This document shows positions 1 through 5,515 of a DNA stretch of 5,515 nucleotides, piece after piece. This DNA comes from Planctomycetaceae bacterium (GTDB lineage Bacteria; Planctomycetota; Planctomycetia; Pirellulales; Pirellulaceae): NCBI GenBank assembly GCA_007133715.1, contig SLMF01000639.1, positions 1-5,515 of the forward strand. Reading direction: 5' to 3'. The notes below the pieces were generated by a model that made no database searches, was not told the DNA's origin, and saw only the letters and a program-made list of their open reading frames with translations. The position numbers were made by a program, and so were the translations under genes. Positions within the stretch are counted from its first letter, which is position 1, and every line of letters starts with the position of its first letter.

Positions 1-305
1 CCCTCGCACAGGATCGCGCCGAGGCTCAGGTGATCCGCCAGATCTTGGGCGAGGTACCCGTCACGGCGCCCAAGAGCTTTTTCGGCTGCCTCAGCGCAGC
101 CGCCAGCGCGGCGGAACTGGCGGTCAGCGTTTTGGCTACCGAAAAAGGGATGGTTCCGCATACCTTGAACTACCAATATCCCGATCCCGACTGCCCCATC
201 AACGTGATTCGAGACCAGCCCCTCTGTCCTGAGAGTTCCGCCGCGATGATTCTGAGCCAAGCGGAAATGGGACAAGCGGTGGCGGTGGTGATCGACCAGC
301 CGTAA
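1..305 (+). CDS. Beta-ketoacyl synthase-like protein, C-terminal fragment (chain-length-factor-like)
   Basis: This is the last 100 residues of a thiolase-fold ketosynthase whose start lies upstream of the window; the frame is open from base 3 and ends at TAA 303-305. The stretch VTAPKSFFGCLSAAASAAEL followed by LATEKGMVPHTLNYQYPDPD matches the C-terminal half of FabF/KAS II enzymes, which condense malonyl-ACP with acyl chains in the cytoplasm. Family members normally read KSxTGHLxGAAG here. The Lys is kept (visible residue 24), but the catalytic His position is Cys (visible residue 29, bases 87-89). The usual GFGGTN loop near the end is also absent; the tail reads MILSQAEMGQAVAVVIDQP. This suggests a non-condensing partner subunit like a chain length factor (KS-beta) rather than an active synthase. 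The active-site Cys region is outside the window, so this stays an inference. The GTG at base 30 is an internal codon, not a start. Confidence 0.85.
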   Translation, partial: LAQDRAEAQVIRQILGEVPVTAPKSFFGCLSAAASAAELAVSVLATEKGMVPHTLNYQYPDPDCPINVIRDQPLCPESSAAMILSQAEMGQAVAVVIDQP

Positions 306-459
306 GCGGAGAGTCGCGTTCCAGCAGCGCCCGAATCGCACGCATCTTCCACGGGGCCCGGTATCTCCGAGCCGGACTTGGGCTTGGGGAAATGGGGACG
401 TGCCCCGCCCGACGCGGTAACTTTCCGCCGTGTTGGCCTCTCAATTCTGTTTTGCGGCA
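306..459. other. Convergent intergenic spacer
   Basis: This 154-bp gap lies between the stop codons of the ketosynthase-like gene (plus strand) and the J-like/malectin gene (minus strand). It probably carries the transcription ends of both. The only hairpin I can see is GGGG/CCCC at 394-397 and 403-406 around a 5-base loop. It is not followed by a clear T-run on either strand, so I do not call it an intrinsic terminator. Confidence 0.5.
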
Positions 460-2784
460 CTAGCGGCGGGCTCGCAGCTGGCGGATGATGATCGCGTTCA
501 GAATCGGCAGCGCATCCGGGATGAGCGGACTGAATTCGATGGCCAAGCTGCCTTCGGTAACGGCCACCCGGCGGACGGTGTGTGTCCACGGCCTGCCCAT
601 CCCGGGGCCGTGGAAGTTCAAACGCACCGAGTTACGCGTGCCACGCTGGAACACCGCCAGGAACAGACGTCGATCGGGGTCGGTGGTCCAATGCTCGCAG
701 AAACAGAGCGTCACTTCGTACGTTCCGTTGGGCAGGACGGCGCGAAAGGCGGTCAAGTCGCGGATCGCGGTTTCTGCCCAGGGCTGGTCGGGATACAACG
801 GTGCCCCGCCGCTGGCCAACCTGCCCCCCTCGTGACCAAATTCGTGTCCTTCAAAACGGCGGGAAGGCAGCCAGCGATTGCCCTCGGCATCCTCGTACCC
901 CTCGCCACCCAGGTTGATATGCCAGACGATCAGGGCGGCGGCCGGCGGTTCCTCTGCTTCTGACCAGGGCGTTTCTTCCGGCCAGGGCGGGGCGTCCTCA
1001 GACGATTCGAACTGGCCCCGCTCCTGCGCCGCCCAGTCCGGCTTCTCTTGCTCTTCCGCTTCTTCCTCCTCACGGGGGACAGTGGAACGATCGTCGGGTT
1101 CGACGTCCGAGGCCGCGACGCCCTCCTGCGACGCAACCTGTTCGGGTGGATGAGAACTTGGAAACGGGAGCGGGCGAGCTTGCGGGTCGCGGCACCATTT
1201 GTCTCGCAGATACGCTTCCAACCCCGCCCGCTCTTCGGCCGGCAGCGCGCGGTCGAAGAGCAACAGTTCAGCCAATTCTCCCTGAAACAGCTGCTGCGCG
1301 CCTTCGGCACGTTGCCAGACGCATCCCAGACGCAACACGCTCTGGGTGCGGAGGGCATGTTCCGTGCCTGGATAGGCTTGTTGCGGTTGGCCATCGACAT
1401 ACCATCGCAGTTGTTCGAGGTTAGCGACCACGGCCCGCACGCGTAGGCGGGGTTCTCCCTCGCGGGGCTGGGAGAAATCCCGACCGCCGATCGTCAATTG
1501 GTTGTCACCTGCCAGGAGAAAACTTCCCTGCGATTCGCCCGATCCCTTGGACATCAGGACCCCGCTGGCCCCGGCCGCGACGAACAGCCACGTGTATTCC
1601 GCATCCAGATTGAGTGGGCTGGCCGTGCGAGCCAGTGTCAGGTACTCGGCACCTTCGAAGCGGACGGCGGGCGGCTCGCCTGCCGGGGACCAAATCGGCC
1701 CTCGCCCACCCGACTCGACCTCCGCCACAAATCCCTCGAAACTCTTGTCCTCCCAACGCCGGATGCGTCCGGCGGCATCGGTCTGCACCGTGGCCGGATC
1801 GGCCGCATCCAACCATAATCGCAGCCCGTCGGTTTGCAGCGGCAGGGGCAGAGCACGGCGTGCGGCCGAGTCCGCTCCTCCCGTCGGCGGCGGGCCGGCC
1901 ATGTGGGCCAGCTCCTTCAATCGCTCCGCCGACCGCGAGTCGGGCGAAGACGATTCCGGTCGCGACCCCGCCGCCTCCGAGCGAGCAGCAACCGGAGGGC
2001 CCGCAGGCCGGGACACCGTCCGGTTCGCGACACCCTCGCTCGGGGAGCCGGATTCCGTCGTTTCCAGGCGGTCGGCGCCCGGGTCCGGCCCACGCGGCTC
2101 GCTCGCCGCCGCTACGGCTGGCGACGGCGGACGGTCCGGCGGGGAAACCGGGCTGGGAGAGCCGACCCGCGGCTCCACCGACGGCCGTTCGGTAGCCGGA
2201 CGCGGTGGCCGTTGGGTTTCCGCCACCTCCAACGAACCCTCGCAGCCCGACCACCAGCCGACCAACAGCAGGAGCAGGGCCGCAACGCCGGCAGCCCCGA
2301 TCGGCCCCCCCCATCGTCCGGATATGCCCGAGCGAAGTTGCTGCCAACTTGCCGCGAACCACGCCTGCTGTCGGCGGCGTGGCGTGGCGCCACGGCGGCG
2401 ATTGCCGGTCGAGCGACTGCGGGGGCCGCGTCCAACAGCGGCGAACGACGGTACGGAAACCGGTTCGGGGCACGCCGAAGCCGCGGAGGAAGAGCTTGCT
2501 CCTGCCGGAACCGCACGCAACTGGGCGTCATAGGCCGCCTTGCGCTCGGGATCCAGCAAGCAGCGGCGAGCGGCCGCCAATTCGTTCAGCAGACGCTGGG
2601 CTTGGTCTACACACGGTCCGTCCGTGATTTCCTGCAAAAAGCTGATGTGCCGTAAGGCCACCGAATCGATCACCTGCCGATCCGATTCAAAACGGGCGAT
2701 CCCCAGCAGACGGTAGTGATCCGGCGGTTGATGCTCCGGTCCGATCCCCAACCACCGATGATATGGATCAAATTCACCGGACAT
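460..2784 (-). CDS. Membrane-anchored J-like / LamG-like / malectin-like domain protein, 774 aa
   Basis: Specific function unknown. Domains in order: residues 4-90 are a J-domain-like fold (FDPYHRWLGI, HYRLLGI, LLNELAAARRCLLDP, AAYDAQLR) of a type I know from planctomycete proteins. It lacks the HPD motif needed to stimulate Hsp70, so it is probably an interaction module. Residues 91-150 are a basic Arg-rich linker. Residues 160-179 are a single transmembrane helix; the positive charge before it predicts the N-terminus inside. Residues 185-315 are a Pro/Ser/Glu-rich linker. Residues 318-535 are a LamG/concanavalin A-like domain (LRLWLDAADP, WEDKS, WYVDGQ, GELAELLLFDRAL). Residues 540-615 are an acidic linker. 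Residues 617-770 are a malectin-like domain (INLGGEGYEDAEGNRW, GTYEVTLCFCEHW, VTEGSLAIEFSPL, LNAIII). The outer domains suggest binding of glycan or another envelope ligand. I chose the ATG at 2784 because GGAGG lies 10 bases upstream and the J-like domain begins at once; the frame stays open to 2880 but the extra 32 residues look random. The stop is TAG. Confidence 0.85.
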   Translation of the reverse strand: MSGEFDPYHRWLGIGPEHQPPDHYRLLGIARFESDRQVIDSVALRHISFLQEITDGPCVDQAQRLLNELAAARRCLLDPERKAAYDAQLRAVPAGASSSSAASACPEPVSVPSFAAVGRGPRSRSTGNRRRGATPRRRQQAWFAASWQQLRSGISGRWGGPIGAAGVAALLLLLVGWWSGCEGSLEVAETQRPPRPATERPSVEPRVGSPSPVSPPDRPPSPAVAAASEPRGPDPGADRLETTESGSPSEGVANRTVSRPAGPPVAARSEAAGSRPESSSPDSRSAERLKELAHMAGPPPTGGADSAARRALPLPLQTDGLRLWLDAADPATVQTDAAGRIRRWEDKSFEGFVAEVESGGRGPIWSPAGEPPAVRFEGAEYLTLARTASPLNLDAEYTWLFVAAGASGVLMSKGSGESQGSFLLAGDNQLTIGGRDFSQPREGEPRLRVRAVVANLEQLRWYVDGQPQQAYPGTEHALRTQSVLRLGCVWQRAEGAQQLFQGELAELLLFDRALPAEERAGLEAYLRDKWCRDPQARPLPFPSSHPPEQVASQEGVAASDVEPDDRSTVPREEEEAEEQEKPDWAAQERGQFESSEDAPPWPEETPWSEAEEPPAAALIVWHINLGGEGYEDAEGNRWLPSRRFEGHEFGHEGGRLASGGAPLYPDQPWAETAIRDLTAFRAVLPNGTYEVTLCFCEHWTTDPDRRLFLAVFQRGTRNSVRLNFHGPGMGRPWTHTVRRVAVTEGSLAIEFSPLIPDALPILNAIIIRQLRARR

Positions 2785-2879
2785 GATCTGATTGCCTCCA
2801 GCAGCACTTCCAGTTGCACGATGCGTGGTGAGTGGAACTCGGGTTCGGAGACCGGCGCGAGAAGCCGAGGTGCCGGTCA

Positions 2880-2906
2880 ATCAGACCCTTCCCAATGCGG
2901 AGTCAA
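2880..2906 (-). promoter_or_regulatory. Possible sigma-70-type promoter for the J-like/malectin gene
   Basis: On the minus strand, TTGACT (2906-2901) resembles a -35 box and TCTGAT (2885-2880) resembles a -10 box. The spacer is only 15 bases and the -10 matches at 4 of 6 positions. It lies about 95 bases before the ATG at 2784. Planctomycete promoters are poorly defined, so this is tentative. Confidence 0.2.
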
Positions 2907-2914
2907 GCCATTCG

Positions 2915-2940
2915 AACTATGGGTTGTAACTTTCATAGTT
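2915..2940. repeat. Nested inverted repeat, possible operator
   Basis: AACTATG (2915-2921) and CATAGTT (2934-2940) are exact reverse complements separated by 12 bases. The spacer itself contains GTT..AAC, a second small inverted pair. The repeat sits just upstream of the possible minus-strand -35 box, in the divergent region, where a dimeric regulator or a cruciform could act. It is AT-rich compared with its GC-rich surroundings. No regulator gene is visible in the window. Confidence 0.35.
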
Positions 2941-3233
2941 TGGGGCAGGCAAACGACGGGTACAAGCCCCCGCCCGATCCGGTCAGAAAATTTTCCGGCG
3001 ACCGACCGGCCCGGTTACGCTGGCGGGAATCCGGAGCCGGGCTCGGGAATACGTCGAATTGCTCTCACCAAAACTTCGAAAAGCCGGTAAGATTTCGCAC
3101 GCACGGCTAAGGAAGCTTCCGCGGATCGGTCGATGCAAAGATCGGGCAGACTTTCCCACGCCGGGCAGGGGAGCGGGAACCTTCATCTTCGTTCCGGGTT
3201 CTGGCGAATTTCCATAAAGAAGTGAGTGCGACC

Positions 3234-3872
3234 ATGAAAACCAAGCTCCTGTTGCTCGCGCTGGCCGTATCCTTGCCTGTCCCCAGCTACGGCCAATCGC
3301 CCTACGAGAATCGCAATTTGGGGATGACGCTTGGGGCCATTATGGGAGGCCTGGGAGGTGCGGCGATTGGCGACCACAACAATCGCGTGTGGACCGGTGC
3401 CGCGATCGGTACCGCCGTGGGGGCTTTGGCGGGCGCGGCCGTGGGCGATTCGGTCGATACCAACCAGGCACGCGAGCAAGCCTACCGCCAGCAGATGTAC
3501 GAACAACAACGATTGCGGCAAAGCGTGACGGTGCAGGGGGTGATCTCGATGGTCCAGTCGGGTTTGAGTGACCAGGTGATCATCACCCATATTCAAACCA
3601 CCGGCATGGCTTACCGGCTGCAGCCGAACGATTTGGTGTTGCTGAGCCAATCGGGAGTCAGTGAGCGAGTGATTCGGGCGATGCAAACAGCGCCGCTGGC
3701 GGGGGTGCGCAGCCCCGCGCCCGCTCCGGTTCCTCGGGAGCGGGTGATCGTCGAACAGTACCACTATGTGAGTCCCTACTATTCCCCGCGTTACTACTAT
3801 CATCGCCCGCCGCCACGACCTTATCCGGGGCCCCGCACGCATATCCACTACGGTATCACGATTGGACGGTAG
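3234..3872 (+). CDS. Exported glycine-zipper protein with tandem QSGxSxxVI repeats, 212 aa
   Basis: Residues 1-20 form a signal peptide (MKTKLLLLALAVSLPVPSYG, likely cut before Gln21). Residues 30-74 are a glycine zipper with two hydrophobic helices (GMTLGAIMGGLGGAAIGD and GAAIGTAVGALAGAAVGD), a motif known for helix packing in outer-membrane or periplasmic proteins. Residues 75-97 are Gln/Arg-rich and probably helical. Residues 100-153 hold two copies of a short helical unit: VISMVQSGLSDQVIITHI and LVLLSQSGVSERVIRAM. Residues 157-212 are a Pro/Tyr/His-rich tail. The exact function is unknown; a structural or envelope role is inferred. I chose the ATG at 3234 over the in-frame GTG at 3222 because the signal peptide starts there and AAGAAGTGAG upstream can act as a weak ribosome binding site. 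The stop is TAG 3870-3872. The next gene, 405 bp on, is probably transcribed separately. Confidence 0.85.
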   Translation: MKTKLLLLALAVSLPVPSYGQSPYENRNLGMTLGAIMGGLGGAAIGDHNNRVWTGAAIGTAVGALAGAAVGDSVDTNQAREQAYRQQMYEQQRLRQSVTVQGVISMVQSGLSDQVIITHIQTTGMAYRLQPNDLVLLSQSGVSERVIRAMQTAPLAGVRSPAPAPVPRERVIVEQYHYVSPYYSPRYYYHRPPPRPYPGPRTHIHYGITIGR

Positions 3873-3907
3873 GGATGATCAAGACCACGGTTGTGGGAAG
3901 TTATCCC

Positions 3908-3946
3908 GCATCCCCTTTGTCCATCCCGATTGGGGTTTTTGGATGC
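3908..3946 (+). terminator. Weak terminator-like hairpin after the glycine-zipper gene
   Basis: ATCCC (3923-3927) pairs with GGGGT (3932-3936) around a 4-base loop, including one G-T pair, and is followed by T residues to 3940. An outer pair, GCATCC (3908-3913) with GGATGC (3941-3946), could enclose it in an alternative fold. The structure lies about 35-75 bases after the stop codon, a sensible place for a terminator, but the short stem makes it weak. Confidence 0.3.
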
Positions 3947-4062
3947 TGCCGCGTGGGGTAGCCGATGCGAAGATGCAGGCACTGGTACCGGGGCGTGATC
4001 GATTCGAGGGCCGTTCCGTTGCCGGATAATACCTTTTATCGGGGGATTGAACGCTCAGTAGA

Positions 4063-4160
4063 CCGCGCGCGACTTGGTTTGTCCCTTTGTAGAGCGGAAT
4101 TCATTCCGCTCCTGCGAAACGGATTGAAATCCGTTCTACGACAGACCAAGTCGCGCACGG
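4063..4160. repeat. 98-bp nested inverted-repeat element (MITE- or REP/BIME-like)
   Basis: The outer arms are 21 bases each (4063-4083 and 4140-4160) and are reverse complements with two mismatches; both contain GCGCGACTTGGT or its complement. Inside, GTAGA (4089-4093) pairs with TCTAC (4135-4139). That pair encloses two tight palindromes: GAGCGGAAT/ATTCCGCTC (4092-4100 and 4103-4111, 2-base loop) and AACGGATT/AATCCGTT (4118-4125 and 4128-4135, 2-base loop). The inner part resembles palindromic intergenic repeats I loosely recall from planctomycete genomes. There is no coding capacity and no obvious target-site duplication at the edges. It could be a non-autonomous transposable unit, a REP/BIME-type repeat or a structured transcript element. 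Confidence 0.75.
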
Positions 4161-4277
4161 TATAAATTAGGCATTTCCTGGCTGCCAAAGGGGTTGGTTT
4201 GATCTCCGGGCCCTTTTCTTTTCTCCCAATTTCGCCCATACTTGCGCTTTCCTTACATCCGTTAGGTGCCGACTTGA

Positions 4278-5515
4278 ATGTTCCTGCGACTTGGTAATTT
4301 CGTTTCGCGATATTGGCTGTTGGTGCTGAGCGTCTGGCTGATCGCGATTATCGTGCTGCGTTCGGTCTCACCCGTTTGGGAAGAAATCACTGAGGATGGC
4401 GACTTTGCTTACCTTCCCTCGGGGATGCCCAGTGTGGTGGGTGAGGAGCTTTTGAGTCGTGGTTTTCCGGATAATCGGGCGAAGAGCCAGATTGCCTTTT
4501 TTGCGATCCGGGACGAGGAACCGCTGGACCAGGAGGACTGGTCGGTGGCCTACGATTTGGCTCGCCGGTTGAAGAATCTGCACGCGGTGGCGGCTTTTCA
4601 TCAGGCCGAGCAGGGCCGGCTCGCGGGGGGCGCGGACGAGACGGCGACCCAACGGGCGGATCGCGAGCAGATGGTCGCCCGCGAGTGGGAGAAAGCGCTG
4701 GACTCGCTGGACGAAGCCATCCGCATCGACGATATCTTGGCGGCTTACGAGGAGAAACGGCTGGAAGCCGCGGCAGCGGGCGAGCCCGGCGCTCCCCGCA
4801 AGCCGGCCGAACGCCTCGCCAAACTCTACTTCAATCGGCATTTGGTCCAGTTGCAAATGGGCCAGGCGGAAGAGGCCGAGCGGGATTTGCGCAAAGCCCT
4901 GGATCTGGACGAATCGTTGGCCACGGCTGGCGAGCGACCGTTGCCGCGGGAGGCGGCCGAATTGCCGCTGCTGGATGTCTGGACCTGGTTGGATGACGTG
5001 TTCGGAGCCAAATTGCGAACACGGCAGGCGGCGGTCGTGGTGCTGCAGCTGTCCAACGAGTTCATGGCGACCGATAACATTCGGATCCTGAACTACCTGG
5101 AAGAGGTGCTCGCAACGGTCGAAAGCCGTCTGCCGGCCGATCGAGACGTTCCCCTGCAGCTGGGATTCTCCGGTTCCGCCGCCGTGGGCGGTGACCTGCT
5201 GCGCGCAGCCCAGGACAGTATCCAGAACACCGAGCTGTTTACGGTGGTGCTGGTCGTGCTGATCCTGGGTTTGGTGTATCGATCCCCGCTGTTGATCCTG
5301 ATGCCCTTGATCACGATTACGTGTTCGTTGACCGTCGCCACCTCGATTGTGTCGTTATTGACGCAAGTGGATCGGTTACCCGGTTTTGAATGGTGGACCT
5401 TCAAGGTTTTCGCGACGACCAAGATATTTATTGTGGTGATTTTGTTCGGGGCGGGAACGGACTACTTTTTGTTTCTTTTGGCACGTTACAAGGAGGAGTT
5501 GCAGCGGGGATATGC
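4278..5515 (+). CDS. MMPL/RND-family transporter, N-terminal part, with TPR-like insertion
   Basis: This frame is open from ATG 4278 to the window end (412 residues); the C-terminal half is missing. MMPL proteins are inner-membrane RND-superfamily exporters of lipids and other hydrophobic molecules, driven by protons. Residues 11-30 are the first membrane helix. Residues 31-317 are a long extracytoplasmic loop. Residues 318-336, 338-362 and 380-402 are further helices. GAGTDYFLFLLARYKEEL (391-408) is the MMPL signature; D395-Y396 match the Asp-Tyr pair of the proton relay in mycobacterial MmpL proteins. Within the loop, residues 181-214 fit a TPR unit (QMGQAEEAERDLRKALDLDE) and 137-152 fit the second helix of another (WEKALDSLDEAIRIDD). 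The in-frame TGA at 4275-4277 directly before the ATG blocks any earlier start. The ribosome binding site is weak (AGG at 4264-4266). The substrate cannot be told from the sequence. Confidence 0.9.
   Translation, partial: MFLRLGNFVSRYWLLVLSVWLIAIIVLRSVSPVWEEITEDGDFAYLPSGMPSVVGEELLSRGFPDNRAKSQIAFFAIRDEEPLDQEDWSVAYDLARRLKNLHAVAAFHQAEQGRLAGGADETATQRADREQMVAREWEKALDSLDEAIRIDDILAAYEEKRLEAAAAGEPGAPRKPAERLAKLYFNRHLVQLQMGQAEEAERDLRKALDLDESLATAGERPLPREAAELPLLDVWTWLDDVFGAKLRTRQAAVVVLQLSNEFMATDNIRILNYLEEVLATVESRLPADRDVPLQLGFSGSAAVGGDLLRAAQDSIQNTELFTVVLVVLILGLVYRSPLLILMPLITITCSLTVATSIVSLLTQVDRLPGFEWWTFKVFATTKIFIVVILFGAGTDYFLFLLARYKEELQRGY

Larger units (their letters stand above)
2785..3233. other. Divergent intergenic region
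   Basis: This 449-bp region separates two divergently transcribed genes and should contain both promoters. It holds a nested inverted repeat (2915-2940), a possible minus-strand promoter (2880-2906), an AAAATTTT tract (2987-2994) and a 10-bp perfect palindrome GGAAGCTTCC (3111-3120). Several open frames cross it, but their translations show no recognisable domain and no good ribosome binding site. I could not identify a convincing promoter for the plus-strand gene. Confidence 0.5.
3873..4277. other. Intergenic region with terminator-like hairpin and inverted-repeat element
   Basis: This 405-bp stretch between two plus-strand genes shows no credible protein. It contains a weak terminator-like structure (3908-3946) and the nested inverted-repeat element (4063-4160). 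A TATAAA box follows directly at 4161, and there is a pyrimidine-rich tract around 4211-4227. The short open frames here (for example 3965-4165 and the reverse-strand 4036-4239) run through the repeat element and have no domain signature. Confidence 0.5.

Noticed and set aside
2239..2265. Possible lipoprotein signal (WWSGC) in the minus-strand protein
   Set aside because: The Cys follows an internal transmembrane helix at residue 181, not an N-terminal signal peptide, and Trp at -3 does not fit a lipobox.
1502..2655. Long plus-strand and minus-strand open frames (for example 1502-2533 and 1834-2655) inside the minus-strand gene
   Set aside because: Their translations are low-complexity Arg/Pro/Ala/Ser sequence, as expected for shadows of a GC-rich gene, while the 460-2784 minus frame has clear domains.
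2785..2880. Longer start (ATG at 2880) for the J-like/malectin gene, adding 32 residues
   Set aside because: The extra residues show no domain or signal features, while the ATG at 2784 has a GGAGG ribosome binding site and directly precedes the conserved FDPYHRWLGI segment.
3111..3120. Perfect 10-bp palindrome GGAAGCTTCC as an operator
   Set aside because: A single 10-bp palindrome in 5.5 kb is expected by chance often enough, and no promoter element supports it.
2983..3186. A 67-residue minus-strand open frame in the divergent intergenic region
   Set aside because: There is no ribosome binding site that I can see and no recognisable motif. A small protein cannot be excluded, but I see no support for it.
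3183..3848. A 221-residue minus-strand open frame opposite the glycine-zipper gene
   Set aside because: It has no recognisable domain and is His/Arg-rich shadow sequence; the plus strand has a signal peptide, a zipper and repeats.
4368..4856. A 162-residue minus-strand open frame opposite the transporter gene
   Set aside because: It overlaps the MMPL coding frame, which has strong family motifs, and its translation shows no domain.

Overview
The window looks like chromosomal DNA from a planctomycete, probably of the Pirellula/Rhodopirellula type. The evidence is an N-terminal cytoplasmic domain of the FDPYHxWLGI...LLNELAAA...AAYDAQLR kind, which I know from planctomycete proteins, joined to LamG-like and malectin-like domains. 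A small exported glycine-zipper protein with 'QSGxSxxVI' repeats also fits. The DNA is GC-rich, so it carries many long shadow reading frames. I see no rRNA, tRNA, CRISPR array or transposase gene.

Layout: (1) Bases 1-305, plus strand, hold the C-terminal end of a beta-ketoacyl synthase-fold protein that lacks the catalytic His and the GFGGTN loop, like a chain-length-factor subunit. (2) Bases 306-459 are a short convergent spacer. (3) Bases 460-2784, minus strand, encode a 774-residue single-pass membrane protein with a J-like domain, a basic linker, a transmembrane helix, a Pro/Ser-rich linker, a LamG-like domain, an acidic linker and a malectin-like domain. (4) Bases 2785-3233 are a divergent intergenic region with a nested inverted repeat beside a possible promoter for the minus-strand gene. 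(5) Bases 3234-3872, plus strand, encode a secreted glycine-zipper protein. (6) Bases 3873-4277 are an intergenic region with a weak terminator-like hairpin and a 98-bp nested inverted-repeat element resembling a MITE or REP/BIME unit. (7) Base 4278 to the window end, plus strand, is the N-terminal 412 residues of an MMPL/RND-family transporter with a TPR-like insertion in its first extracytoplasmic loop.

The genes do not form one operon: directions are +, -, +, +, and the last two are 405 bp apart. A loose shared theme is the envelope: acyl-chain synthesis, a surface carbohydrate-binding-type protein, an exported glycine-zipper protein and a lipid- or hydrophobe-type exporter. That link is inference only. 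The clearest unusual items are the inverted-repeat element at 4063-4160, the TPR insertion in the transporter, the hybrid J-like/LamG/malectin protein and the degenerate synthase end.
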